A DNA stretch of 64,000 bases from Haliotis asinina. Taxonomy: Eukaryota > Mollusca > Gastropoda > Lepetellida > Haliotidae. The translations under genes were made by a program, and so were the position numbers. The notes beneath the pieces are model-generated. The model saw only the letters and a program-made list of their open reading frames with translations. It was not told the DNA's origin and made no database searches. Of the stretch, positions 11,028 through 21,327 are shown piece after piece (within the stretch, counting starts at the first letter, position 1; each line of letters opens with the position of its first letter). The DNA is taken from positions 27,482,249-27,546,248 of the forward strand of contig NC_090283.1 in NCBI RefSeq assembly GCF_037392515.1. The letters run 5' to 3'.

Positions 11028-11960
11028 CAGTGTCTACTCTAGAACTGAAAATCTAGGGGGGATTTGTCGCCCCCTTACAAAAAAAGGAGGGGGGATTTGG
11101 AAAATGTAGGGGGGAATACCTTCTTTTTACTGTCTTTCAAAATAGTGTGCATGTACGAAGGTCATTGCAACCACCACCAGTGAAACTATTGATCATTTTA
11201 TTTTGGCTACAGTAGTCACATATCATAGCACCAAGCTCATTTTGAGAGAGCCATGGGCATTCTTGCAACCACTTTTTTCTGAAAAACACTTGGTTTAGGT
11301 TTTTTTTAAACTCGGAGGGAACGGGGTCAGTCTCGGGGTTTTGTTCGCCTTTCGATTCACATGTCTCCTTAGCAGAAGGATCAGGGAGACATGGTGGACA
11401 CTGTTGCTTTCTCAGTGGTATTTTGTGCAAAAAAGTCAGTTATTTTCATTCTTTTGCGTGACATTATTCACACCAAATTACCACAAACCGTTGTAAATAA
11501 AAATTTCATATTCATTTGTCGTCTGCAACTTCAAGTGATAATATTGTCTGACTTCGAAAACGAAGCTAAAACGAACTGATGTTCTAGAAAAGATTGACGA
11601 AACTGTGTTTTGCAAGTGCTGTACACAAGCACTATATCTAGGATTCATAGTCTAATGTTGTCAATTAATTAATTAATCAAATCATAACTTCATCGAAAAA
11701 TGCTACATATTTTGATACTGATATGAATGGAATTTCGTTTCCCCAGTGCCGATAGTGCTTTTAACCAAGGGAGGTAACTCTGTTATGTTGTCACTCGAAC
11801 TTGACTCTGTGGCCGACTCCAATTTAAAAAGTCATTCCTTTGAAAGGTAGTTAGGGAACAAATTACTATGCGCGACAGTTTGCGCTCTTGTTGTTTTTAT
11901 GGCGTGATTTGATCATTATTAGTGAGAATTGCGCAATCGCGTGTCCCAGAATAAACACTG
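11028..11960 (-). mobile_element. hAT-like DNA transposon, 933 bp, internally deleted
   Basis: The ends are inverted: CAGTGTCTACTCTAGAACTG on the left, and CAGTGTTTATTCTGGGACAC as reverse complement of the right end. The first 18 positions agree apart from transitions. Many animal hAT elements begin CAGTG. AGGTGG is found immediately outside both ends, although hAT duplications are usually 8 bp and the host array itself is repetitive, so this is weak. Inside is a minus-strand zinc-finger segment. There is no transposase catalytic core. It splits one minisatellite into two blocks. Confidence 0.65.
11137..11430 (-). pseudogene. ZNF862/hAT-type zinc-finger fragment
   Basis: A 97-codon minus-strand frame. 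Its C-terminal half has KKWLQECPWLSQNELGAMIC then DYCSQNKMINSFTGGGCNDL. The order W..E.PWL...  ..M.C.YC .....F..GC..L matches the N-terminal zinc-finger module of ZNF862/KIAA1586-like proteins, which derive from hAT transposases. The expected downstream histidine pair (…RH…H) is absent because the frame stops after CTLF. It is therefore a truncated relic inside the hAT-like element, not a working gene. Confidence 0.6.
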
Positions 11961-12385
11961 AGGTGGTATGACAGTATTTAGGTGTTATGACAGTATTTAC
12001 AGGTTGTATTACTTGTAAGACAGTATTTATGTGTTATGGCAGTATTTAGGTGGTATGACAGTATTTAGGTTATGACAGTATTTAGGTGGTCAGAGGGTAT
12101 TTAGGTGGTATGACAGTATTTACAGGTAGTAAGACAGTATTTATGTGCTATGACAGTATTTAGGTTATGACAGTATTTAGGTGGTATGAAAGTATTTAGG
12201 TGGTCAGGCAGTATTTAGGTGGTCAGACAGTATTTACAGGTAGTATTGAGGTTGTCAGACAGTATTTAGGTGATCAGACAGTATTTACAGGTAGTAAGAC
12301 AGTATTTAGGTGGTCAGACAGTACTTAGGTGATCAGACAGTATTTACAGGTAGTAAGACAGTATTCACGTGGTATGACAGTATTT
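11961..12385. repeat. 19-bp minisatellite, right block
   Basis: Continuation of the 10321-11027 array: units such as GGTGGTATGACAGTATTTA, with many GGTGGTCAGACAGTATTTA and ACAGGTAGTAAGACAG variants. Homogeneity is lower than in the left block. Confidence 0.85.
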
Positions 12386-12469
12386 AGATGCTTTCCACAC
12401 CTTGTGATGATGCCAGGTACTGACTTGTGGTCTTCGCTGCAACAAGGATTAATGTGTCCAAGTTTTTGC

Positions 12470-12546
12470 AGCACAACAGCTGAGATATGAGGGGTTTAAT
12501 ATGAGCTCTCCACAGCTGAGATATGAGGGGTTTAATATCAGCTCTC
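12470..12546. repeat. Short tandem duplication (about 37 bp, two copies)
   Basis: ACAGCTGAGATATGAGGGGT followed by TTAATAT[G/C]AGCTCTCC occurs twice in a row. Confidence 0.8.
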
Positions 12547-12584
12547 CACGGTCCAGTTTGAACCCTAATGGTTGTTGTTTGTAT

Positions 12585-12780
12585 TGTTTGTGTGTTTTTT
12601 AATGCCACACTGAGCAATTATCTGCACTAAGATGGGGGTCTGTAAATATTCTGGTCTGGATCAAATAATCCAGTGATTGGCACCATAAGCAATAATATAC
12701 ACATTTTGGATATGATGACAAGCATGAACCTAGTCTGTGAGCCAAACACCCGATCCCATTCTTCATCTCTTACATCAAGT
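12585..12780 (+). repeat. SINE A copy, heavily decayed
   Basis: ATGCCACACTGAGCAATTAT, GGGGGTCTGTAAATATTCTG, AATCCAGTGATTGGCACCA and CACCCGATCCCATTC remain in family order. Confidence 0.6.
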
Positions 12781-13302
12781 GTGGGTTTCTACAGACCAGT
12801 TCCAACCATTTTAAATCTTCACATAAGGTTTGTTTTGCAAAAACACTTTTGTCTGCTTAGGAAATAAGTCAATCTAATGATCAACGTTGTGAGCAGCAAT
12901 TCAAGCTGTTTGGGTACTAGCAGTCAACCATGTAACTGTGCCTGGCAACCAGAACCACCTGGTAACTAAGGTTACTCTAACATGGAACCCCAACAGGGCT
13001 TTATCTTTGGGAAACAAACACCTGGACGCTGACTAAGGCAAACAGCCTGTATCTTGTCCACTGTCTGCTCATCAAGAACCGATTTGACCAGACACACACA
13101 TAAACGTATGGCCTTGCTTGGACTGATGTTTAACATGTAAAGACTTGTACATTTTGACAACTAGGAACAAATACTAAAAACAGTAACATGAGAATGTCTC
13201 GAGCCGAGTAGAAAAAAAGTTAACTATGAAATGGGAGTACATAAAAAGGTGATTTAATCCTTACTACTGGCAGTTGTTTCCCCTAGGCATAAAAACTGAG
13301 CT

Positions 13303-13460
13303 ATCATTATGACTCCCTGGTGTCAGGAGTGGAAGCCATGGACATGTTTTGGGGTCAGTTTTAATCAGTGTTTGCCCTTGGAATAAAATGTTAGCAGTCA
13401 TTATGACTCCCTGGTGTCATGAGAAGGAGTCATGGACATGTTTGGGGGAGTCAGATATGC
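13303..13460. repeat. Diverged direct repeat, two copies about 95 bp apart
   Basis: TTATGACTCCCTGGTGTCA followed by a CATGGACATGTTT block occurs at about 13307 and again at about 13402, just downstream of ZC3H13 exon 4 in the sense direction. Confidence 0.7.
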
Positions 13461-13566
13461 AGGTTTTCAGCATCATGAGAAGCACTGATACTGGGATGAG
13501 CATGGTATTTGATGCACAACCTTGCAACCACTGTGTTTGGAGACTATAAGATTCAGCAATGCTCAC

Positions 13567-13712
13567 CCTGGCTATTTTCTCTTTGGAGGGCACCTTCTTT
13601 TCAATGGTGATATTTTCCCTCTCTTCTCCCTCAGATGCAGCCAGTTGGCTCAGCGCTCGCTGAATTTCTTGACGTTTCTTTTCAAGTTCAAGTTCTTTCT
13701 TGTAATCCAATA
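13567..13712 (-). CDS. ZC3H13: ZC3H13 coding exon 4, conserved coiled segment
   Basis: A 146-bp exon on the minus strand, acceptor TTATTTCTTTTCAG, donor GTGAGC. It encodes VLDYKKELELEKKRQEIQRA (first residue shared with exon 3) then LSQL...EERENITIEKKV. Vertebrate ZC3H13 has a matching stretch of the type DYVHELSLEMKRQKIQREL followed by EEIIIKKEV in the same place after the zinc finger, so this is strong evidence of identity. The segment is a charged helix likely to form a coiled coil. It ends at a complete codon, matching exon 5. Confidence 0.85.
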
Positions 13713-14334
13713 CTGAAAAGAAATAAACAGTTTTCATTAAGTTGTGCCTGACTGGAAATTTAACAAGAATGCCTCGATCAATTCACTGGGTTACCTGTTT
13801 TCTAACACAATGTATCTCCACCAAAATACATTCTTGGGAGTTAGGATTAATTAAATAACAACACTCTTCATTTTCATTTCGCCCCATCCTCCCTCCCAGT
13901 CCCTATGTGGGTTGTCATGGGATTTGAACCAAGAACCTACAGACATTTGATCACAAATAATCCTATCAATGCTAAAACCTCATGTAAAACATTTAGTTAA
14001 CTTCACAATTCCCTGGTCCAGTTCACTTTCATAGATGTGTTTTGAACCTGATTAAGAAAACAAGCAGTAATACAACTATACTACACTCAATAACTATAAA
14101 AGACATATTTTGATCATGAATAAAAACAAACAGCCATACAACCAAACTACTGCCACAACTGAACAAGTGATGAGGGAGGCCATGATAACATCAACTCTAA
14201 AACAAAGCTTTGGTAGCCATCCTTCAAGATTTCAAAACAGAATGAAGATACACTTGACAATAAAAGACGGGTGAATGAGACTAATTCAGCTTTGAAAAGT
14301 ATTTCAGTCTGGGGCATGGCGTAAAGTTTGCTTG

Positions 14335-14560
14335 TTGTATAATGCTTCACTCAGCAATATTCCAGCCATTTGATGGAGGTCTGTAAATAATTGCGTCTGT
14401 ACCAGATCATCAAATGATCAACAGCGCCAGTATCAATCTATGCAGTTGGGATATGATGACATGTATCAACCAAGTCAGCAAACCTGACCACCTGATCCCA
14501 TTGGCTGCCTCTTACTTGAATACTGCAGATCAGTTGTAACCTGGATCTTCACAGGTCTTC
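14335..14560 (+). repeat. SINE A copy (ZC3H13 intron 3)
   Basis: CACTCAGCAATATTCCAGCC, GGAGGTCTGTAAATAATTGC, GATCAACAGCGCCAGTATCA and CTGACCACCTGATCCCATTG. It lies 208 bp downstream of the exon 3 donor. Confidence 0.75.
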
Positions 14561-14767
14561 CACTGGAAGTGATGCAGGTCTCTGACATTTATCACTCTGG
14601 TGAAAAACACCAGCTGAGGCATGGTGCTGACAATCCCGGGGACATGATCAAGAAAAAATCAGGATTTGGACACAACATGATTGGTTTCAAGCAGAAAACT
14701 ATGGGAACTTTGCATGATGCAAACATATGGATGAGAACCATATGAGTATCTGAAGAACAGATCTAAC

Positions 14768-14988
14768 CTTCAGCGTCCCAGTTATCAGAGTTTTCGGAAT
14801 CCTCGTCTCCGCTATCCCCACCAGTTGTATTTTTTACCACAACAGTAGATTTGATTTTGGTTTCTTTATCGTGACGTGACCTTGACCCTGACCGAGACTC
14901 AGGTGACACTGAACCCTCTGGGTGGTGTCGTTCTGTGCTGCCCTTAACTTTTAATCGCAAATCGTCTGTTCCGTCGTCGTCGCTACGG
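14768..14988 (-). CDS. ZC3H13: ZC3H13 coding exon 3, acidic and Ser-rich linker
   Basis: A 221-bp exon on the minus strand, acceptor CTTTTCTTTTCCAG, donor GTTAGA. It enters two bases into a codon, as exon 2 leaves it, and exits one base into a codon, as exon 4 needs. The peptide runs from RSDDDGTDDLRLKVKG through a Ser/Arg/Glu-rich part to TTGGDSGDEDSENSDNWDAE. The acidic end just before the coiled segment mirrors the ESEEENVEWETNRDDSDNGD-like region of vertebrate ZC3H13. It is disordered and has no catalytic residues. Confidence 0.8.
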
Positions 14989-15762
14989 CTGGAAAAGAAA
15001 AGTGGTCATTGAAAAACATGCTTTTTCTATGACAAGCAAAGTCGACAAGCAATGGATACTGAAAATCAGTTCTATCCTGGGTCTTGTTTATAGTCTTGTT
15101 CACTGTTATCATGGTTATTGGGCAACATTTGTTGCACACAAAGGCACAGATTCTGACCATGTAATTTTCATGCTCAATGATGACGGGAGTCAATCATGAA
15201 GCATACAACTTAAGGAAATTCTCGTTTATTGCAAAGACTGAAAGAGTGACATCTAACATCCGAAACATCAAGCTAGGCAGTTTTATACATCATTACTGAC
15301 AACTAGAATGCCCATCAAATGTTTACATGCTTGCCATAACTAGGAAACTTTCTATCTCAATCCATGCACAGACAAGGTGTTGTCTTTACACAGTCACTGG
15401 GATAATAAGTCAAAACCTTAATTTGATTCTATCAGCAACAAGTGATCATAATCGTGGCTAGTCTCTGTTTCCATTTTACAGATTTTTGTATATCTGGCAA
15501 AAGTGCAGGATCAATTTATCTAATAGTCTGTCAATCGACCGATCTCGCTTGTGTCAGTGATTACTGATGTGTTCAAGAAACTAACAGATAATTGTGAAAT
15601 ATGAAATATGAAATAAAACTTCAGAAAGTATGTTCCTTGTTGATATCCTCCATTGTTTTGATAGTGGTATTAATCAGTGCCTGATTCAATGGCTCAATGA
15701 TACGAATGAATATTTAGCATTAAGATTGTGCTAAATGAGAAAGATACACAATAAACACCTAC
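14989..15762 (-). other. ZC3H13 intron 2, no features seen
   Basis: A 774-bp GT-AG intron. Frames at 14951-15199 are shadows spanning the exon 3 acceptor. Confidence 0.5.
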
Positions 15763-15902
15763 TTCTTTGTTGGTCTCTTGGCTATGAAGGGACCATGTTG
15801 AAACTTGCACTTTGCACCAAATGGACAATTTCCTGTGAGTAGCCAGTGTCGACACTTATCAAGGTATAAACTTTGACTCTGGCTCTTAGACTTTTCACCT
15901 CT
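15763..15902 (-). CDS. ZC3H13: ZC3H13 coding exon 2, CCCH zinc finger
   Basis: A 140-bp exon on the minus strand, acceptor TTTGTTTTCAG, donor GTAGGT. It encodes RGEKSKSQSQSLYLDKCRHW then LLTGNCPFGAKCKFQHGPF. The spacing C-x8-C-x5-C-x3-H is a single CCCH zinc finger, the only folded domain of the ZC3H13 N-terminus. Human ZC3H13 has CRNWLKTGNC and CRFVHGPS at the same place. Such fingers bind RNA or zinc-dependent partners. The exon starts at a complete codon, which fixes the unusual GC donor of exon 1, and ends two bases into a codon. Confidence 0.9.
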
Positions 15903-18113
15903 CTGAAAACAAAGACTTTGATAACAATAATGCTAAAAAACATGCATATGAGTTAATTGAAAGTGAAAATTTGCTGGTAGTCATCAACCACTTAACTATG
16001 AAACCATTTAAGGAGTGGACCATATACTACACTAAAACATTGCCAAACATTGTTCATCTGTTGTTCCTTTTCTGAAAGAGTGCACTACATATTGAGATTG
16101 AGTTATCTTGTTGATACATTTCTTTTATGATAGCCTAAGTATTATCATGTGCATGGATTCCATTGACACAAGGACCATACTGAGGTAACTGGTCTATCAA
16201 CATATACGTGTATCAATATATATATATAAAGAAAGTGATGGGAAAGCCGAGTGTACAGCAGTACATATATAACAAGTAGTTTCTGAAATGACACAACAAG
16301 GATCTTCTACATGTTTCAATACTGTATCTTCTAGGAGAAGTATATCTATATATATTCAAATCAGTCTTTTAGAGTTTTGTATTACACATGATCAATAGTA
16401 CAATGATGGTGTTCCAGTTATGGCACAACAGGTCAGTGTACAGTCAGAGGTATGCAGTTCTCAGCTGTTTATCTCTTGGGTGAAAACCATGAGAGGGTTC
16501 CAAAAAACATAGAAACATAATCAGTGTAAACCTAGATTCAAACTAAAACAAAACTTTTCTGGCAAGTCAACAGAGACATCTTTGCAGGGTTGGAAAGGGT
16601 ACCTAACCCTAAACCTATAGCCACGAGAGCTGTACCCAGTAGTCCACTCTAGCCTTAGAACAAAACACATGTCTTATATCATGTATATTAACCATTAATC
16701 AATGTTAATGTTATTGATCCTAAACAGTCAGTGATTAGTTGTTAATGGTAGCTGTTGGCAAGAAGAAAATATGATAGCAATGACATTTATTCAAGTTTGT
16801 TTAATGAAGCTGAACATCACATTAATGTTCCATATTGTTTGGACATGATCACTCTAATATACTACCTATCAAAAACAGTCTAACTAGTTTAAATGTAGCC
16901 GCTTACTTCAGTCAACTGTTACTAACAAACTTATGTATTGTGAAACAAGTTCATAACATTGAAAGGATTGTGATAAGTTCAATAAATAGTGAAACTTTGT
17001 GCAATACTAGCAAATTCGTATAAAAAATACACCAAAATGTAGTTGTTCACATGCACAATATTTTCACATGCTTTTCAGCAATAAGGGCTTAAAAAGTTTT
17101 TTTAAAAGACACTTGCTGCACGTTTCCACTTGCCCTGATTTTTGGGACATAATCATGAAAGAAAAAATAAATATGGTATTTGATGTTAATGTTTACTGGA
17201 CTATCTATTGAGAAGTAACAAACAGAGAAAAAAGTTAACTCTACTTTATTATCATTACAAAATTTAACAATTACATTTTGAGCTGATATGAAAAGAAATT
17301 CAAGTTTATTTGTAGTTTGAAACCCTGTGTGCAAATTATCTAGTAGCCCATGGACATTTAAGATATCATTATTTGACCATGTTGACTGCCTGAACTAAAA
17401 ACTAACTTGTCCTGGGCATCGGGTGATGGGATTTTGTGAACCCCTGAGCACATGATTAGATGCATTGTGATCAAGCAATTCATCTACACAAAATCTGGGA
17501 TATACCCAAGTCAGTGAAGAAATTTATCTTCTGTGTAACCATCTATTTACAAATAACATGTAGAGTGTGCTTTAAGTGAGTGTACACTTTTGATGGGGAG
17601 TATGTATTTACACATGCTCAGTTTCAAACATGAACCTGAGGCAAAGTAAACCATACTATTCAGAACTGTTTCAATATAATATTCTTTGTCTCTTTAATTA
17701 AGTCTATGATCTGGGAATGGTGCAACATATATCATGCATACACTGAAAACTGAAAAAAACCCAAAAACATCTTCTGTAAAGGCATATGCAAAATTAGATA
17801 TCCTGTTGGAAAAACTGGCTGCTGAGTTTTATCTTGCACGTAACAAGATTGACATTCAGAAGTTGATGAATAATAATAATGAATATGATACTTTATGAAT
17901 AACAACAGGGGTCCTCGAACAAAGATGTTAGAGAAAAAACACGCAATCTGCAAAAATAATAAATATAATAAACACAAGAAGGCGTACGAACAAAAGTATG
18001 ATGCTGTAATATGCGTGCGCTTTGTAGTCATTGTTGTAATTTACTACAGTTGAAAACGTGATCGTTGATCTTTTTGAATAACAGGTTGGATTGGTTAGCC
18101 CTGTTTTACTTGC
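15903..18113 (-). other. ZC3H13: ZC3H13 intron 1, GC-AG type
   Basis: The 2,211-bp intron begins GCAAGT (18113-18108) and ends TTTTCAG. GC-AG introns are roughly one percent of introns in animals and need a good match elsewhere in the donor, which is present here. Inside I see no exon and no clear SINE, only a short (TA)n run near 16216 and AT-rich unique sequence. Confidence 0.75.
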
Positions 18114-18239
18114 CTCCTCATATTTTCTCTGTCCACCTCCTGGTCCCAGTCTTTCAAAGACGCTGGGCTTCCTCTTTTCCGATTCCTCTGAGACAGGCTT
18201 CCCGGTATCAACTGTCACCCTCCTCCTGGGTTTGCTCAT
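18114..18239 (-). CDS. ZC3H13: ZC3H13 coding exon 1, N-terminus
   Basis: The 42-codon exon begins MSKPRRRVTVDTGKP and continues KRKPSVFERLGPGGG. The human protein begins MSKIRRKVTVENTKT and has RRPSVFERLGPSTG, so the start is taken at this ATG rather than the in-frame ATT five codons upstream. ZC3H13 (Flacc/Xio in Drosophila) is a nuclear scaffold that ties WTAP, VIRMA and HAKAI to the METTL3/METTL14 m6A methyltransferase. The exon ends GAG followed by GCAAGT, a GC donor matching the MAG|GCAAGT consensus. Exon 2 then joins in phase with no lost residue. The seven visible exons total 890 coding bases, and transcription runs leftwards. Confidence 0.9.
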
Positions 18240-18334
18240 CTTCCGAATAATCACAATTTACTTGTGCTGTGAATGGTAGCCATTTTGCTTTAGGAGGGGA
18301 AGCAACTCTGAAGTCCTCTCCGTATCAACCCTCG
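18240..18334 (-). promoter_or_regulatory. ZC3H13: ZC3H13 5' untranslated segment with upstream ORF
   Basis: Directly upstream of the start codon the minus strand carries a 10-codon upstream ORF (18283-18251, ATG...TGA, MATIHSTSKL), ending 11 bases before the main ATG. Further up, at 18335-18350, a pyrimidine tract ending in TTTTTTAG looks like a splice acceptor. The coding start may therefore lie in exon 2, with a non-coding first exon upstream that I could not place. No TATA box was found at a suitable distance. Confidence 0.45.
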
Positions 18335-18392
18335 CTAAAAAAGTAACAAAAATATTAATTACAGAACAATCGTCTAACGATCTGATTGCATT

Positions 18393-18560
18393 AATGAGTG
18401 AATGCCTTTAACGCCACACACAGCAATATTCAAACTTTGAGGTACCTGGTTGTAAAAATCGAATTTGGAGAAGACAATCCCGTGATCGACGCGATGAGCA
18501 TCGGCTTACGCATTGGATACCAGAGGCCAGAAACCATATACAACCCGATCAATTTACTGG
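18393..18560 (+). repeat. SINE A copy, decayed, upstream of ZC3H13
   Basis: GAGTGAATGCCTTTAACGCC, ACAGCAATATTCAAAC, GACAATCCCGTGATCGACGC and GATGAGCATCGG keep the family order. Confidence 0.65.
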
Positions 18561-18621
18561 ATTACCTGTTTTCTAACAAGATATATCTCCATTGAAATAC
18601 ATTCTCATGAGTTAAATGAAA

Positions 18622-18866
18622 CGTCTTTTACTTATATATCTCGCCCCCAGGGGACATGTCAACCAGCAGTAAACAATAAACGTCTTTTACTTATATATCT
18701 CGCCCCCAGGGGACATGTCAACCAGCAGTAAACAATAAACGTCTTTTACTTATATATCTCGCCCCCAGGGGACATGTCAACCAGCAGAAAACAATAAACG
18801 TCTTTTACTTATATATCTCGCCCCCAGGGGACATGTCAACCAGCAGAAAACCATAACCGTCTTTGA
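18622..18866. repeat. 59-bp tandem repeat, four copies, with TATATAAG on the minus strand
   Basis: CGTCTTTTACTTATATATCT followed by CGCCCCCAGGGGACATGTCA recurs exactly every 59 bp (18622, 18681, 18740, 18799, partial at 18858). Copies differ at only one or two bases. On the minus strand each copy reads GGGGGCGAGATATATAAG, a TATA-box-like string after a G-rich one. The array sits about 380 bp upstream of the ZC3H13 start codon, in the interval shared with the divergent membrane-protein gene. Confidence 0.9.
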
Positions 18867-18959
18867 AGATATTTCAATTTATGCATTAAAAAAATCAAAA
18901 CAAACAAACACAAAAAAGTACATCTAGATTGAATCACTCCCCGATTTCGGAGGTTAGAG

Positions 18960-19018
18960 AGTAAGCCCCTTTCCGGTGTCGTGATCTAGCCGGAATGTTG
19001 CTGGGAGCGTCGTAAAAC
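18960..19018 (-). repeat. SINE B fragment, reverse orientation
   Basis: Reverse complement reads GTTTTACGACGCTCCCAGC, AACATTCCGGCTAGATCACG and ACACCGG, a decayed SINE B tail region. Confidence 0.45.
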
Positions 19019-19610
19019 AATATCAATTGGTTCACACACTTTGGTACAACCAAGTCATACTGAAAGACCAAGATATATGCAGTTAGATATATAAGTAACG
19101 TATAGGTCATTGTTGACATACATTTTGATTTTTCCTTTATTGACCTGAAAGATGTAGGTTAATGCAAATATACAATAAACAACCATTTAACCCAGATAGA
19201 CTTGAGTGTTGCGTAACATAGTCTTGCCCAAGTCTATGGTAAAATACAATAATTAAAATGATAATTTCTGAAAAGAAAAATACAGAGAGACTGGGGTCCC
19301 AACAGGACCACTTATCTAGATTTGCCTCTTCGCTGAATAGAAAATACAGTACATCCAAAATACAGTTATGTATTCAGCTTTGGAGCCAAGCTGAAGATAT
19401 CATTACAGATGCGACTGAATATTGTTTGTATAATATCCCCTTTCACGCCAGATCTACCAAGCGACAGCTGTACATCATAAAGGACAATAGGCTATTTTTA
19501 TCTAAAAGTGACGCGCACTGGATAAGAAACGCAACCCACACCTGAAGGTTGATGTGGCTAGGTTACTTTTGGCAGGACTGACCGACCAGTGGCAGTGGAT
19601 TTATACGAAA
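19019..19610. other. Presumed promoter side of the membrane-protein gene, no motif recognised
   Basis: Covers the upstream and 5' untranslated region of the plus-strand gene that starts at 19611. A forward frame at 19258-19545 has no recognisable domain. No TATA, initiator or CpG cluster stands out. Confidence 0.4.
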
Positions 19611-19647
19611 ATGGGTGACTTTGATCACATGTCCCCCGAGGAAAGAG
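19611..19647 (+). CDS. MS4A/CD20-like four-pass membrane protein, exon 1
   Basis: Thirty-seven coding bases (MGDFDHMSPEER plus one base) followed by donor GTAAGC. The start was chosen because the exon's leftover base completes the first codon of the next acceptor-bounded exon exactly. This gives a short charged cytosolic N-terminus (EREQLKKLRDRG) before the first membrane helix. No in-frame upstream ATG is needed. The first-exon call rests on phase and donor quality, not on similarity. Confidence 0.6.
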
Positions 19648-20145
19648 GTAAGCCGATTTGTTTTCACATAACCATTTAATTGTGTGACCTGATCATGTTT
19701 TGTACTGTGTACGTTTATGAGGAATGAAACAAAACAACGACCATGATGACATCGCGTCTCGGTGTTTTATAATTCGTTACAGTGTAGTTTCCAAAGTAAA
19801 CACGATTCTGTTTTGTTGTAAACTGTCGTACCCTTTGCTGTCAAACGACATTCGTATTTATCAACCTGTCAGTGACACTCGGAATGCGGTCGGCCATTTC
19901 CGGGACGAAGTTGATCGATTGTATCAGTAAAGTCGGTTAACAGAGTTACCTCCCATTAGCCGTGTGACCGTGATTGCCTGACTCTCAACTGGACTGCTAT
20001 TGCACTGAATGGATTTCATGTCTCAAGCCTAAAGCACACATACTAATTGTCAAGACATTGAACGTTTTGTTTGATATAATCTGCACTGTGGCTATGTGTC
20101 CCTATCCACCCAGTTATGAATGGGTACCTCATAAAGATGAGACAC

Positions 20146-20404
20146 TGGAAGGTCCGGGGTAGAATAGGCCTTCAGCAACCCATGCTTGCCATAAAAGGCG
20201 ACTATGTTTGTCGTAAGTGGCGACTTACGGTATCAGGTGGTCAGGCTCACCGACTTGGTTAACACATGTCATCGGTTCCCAATTTCGCAGATCAATACTC
20301 ATGTTGTTGATGAATAGGTTGTCTGATCCAGACTCGATTATTTACAGACCGCCGCTATATAGCTGGAATATTGCCGAGTGCGGCGTAAAACTCAACTCAC
20401 TCAC
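20146..20404 (-). repeat. SINE A copy, full length, reverse orientation
   Basis: Runs from GGTCCGGGGTAGAATAGGCC to GCGGCGTAAAACTCAACTCA and CTCAC. It lies in intron 1 of the MS4A-like gene and is the best-preserved reverse copy in the window. Confidence 0.85.
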
Positions 20405-20675
20405 GTAAAGATGAGAAAGCCACATTAGCTTGGTGCGCTAAAAAGCGGCAAGAGTTGTATGATCCTAGGGAGTTCATACTGAAAATGCAATGTGTAGGTC
20501 AGACTGACATCCAGTAATGATGGGGAAAAACGTTTTGAGTATACATGTTGATGAGATAGACTACAGCGCTATGTAAATGCCCATATGATATATAAATGCC
20601 CAAATAATATAATGTAATATAATAAAAGCGTGCCATCGATTAATGTGTGAGGTCATTTTATCAGTGACTATTATA
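20405..20675. other. Intronic sequence without visible features
   Basis: Between two SINEs in the MS4A-like intron 1. Nothing recognised apart from AT-rich runs near 20590-20630. Confidence 0.4.
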
Positions 20676-20679
20676 TTTG

Positions 20680-20836
20680 AGTGAGTTGTATTTTAGCCAC
20701 TTTCACCAATATACAAGCAATATCACGGTGGAGAAGACCAGGAATGGTCTTCACACATTGTGCCGATGTGGGGAATCGAACCCGTGCCTTCGGCATGACG
20801 GGCAGGCGCTTTAACCACTAGGCTACCCCACCACCC
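20680..20836 (+). repeat. SINE B copy, full length
   Basis: Ends GCTTTAACCACTAGGCTACC followed by CCACCACCCC. Read on the minus strand this is GGTAGCCTAGTGGTTAAAGC and then GGGTTCGATTCCCCAC, close to the tRNA box A (TRGYNNARNGG) and box B (GGTTCGANTCC) of RNA polymerase III promoters. SINE B is thus a tRNA-derived SINE whose true 5' end is on the right here. Confidence 0.85.
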
Positions 20837-21327
20837 CTGTTCTGCTTAAATAAGTATGAGATGACGTATTGCTTACTGACGTAATGGAGAAATATATGCC
20901 TGAACTGATTACAGTGGCGCCAGTCCAAGTAGTGCTTCAATAATGAACCTTTCTCTATCATTGTACATGGGCGTTCAGTTTGGTTTCCACCTGTTTTAAT
21001 GGATCATTTTCACCATTTTGTCTTGCCTGTTTTGACCGGCACCAATAATTAACCAAGAAAAGAAAACATACCAGTCTAAGTAAGGTTAGATATACATTTC
21101 CCGCACGATAGGCTCTGCTTTTACACCTAAGACCACCTACAAAAAACTGACTCATGCACCTCCGCGCAAAACAAACCTCAATTTCATTCCCCCCACCCAT
21201 CTCCCAAAATATTTCACCAGAGAAGTCCCCATTATTAAGAGACGGTTATTTATATGTTTGTTATATAATTAAAATAATGATAACTAAAAAGTATCAATGT
21301 GGAGAAACAGAATTTTTTTATTTTCAG
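20837..21327. other. Intronic sequence without visible features
   Basis: End of intron 1 of the MS4A-like gene. No repeat or coding signal beyond the splice acceptor. Confidence 0.4.

Noticed and set aside
19258..19545. 95-codon forward frame upstream of the MS4A-like gene
   Set aside because: No recognised domain and no donor joining it in phase to exon 1.
20755..20836. tRNA-like segment with box A and box B in SINE B copies
   Set aside because: It is the head of a repeated SINE, lacks a foldable acceptor stem and recurs in several decayed copies, so it is not a tRNA gene.
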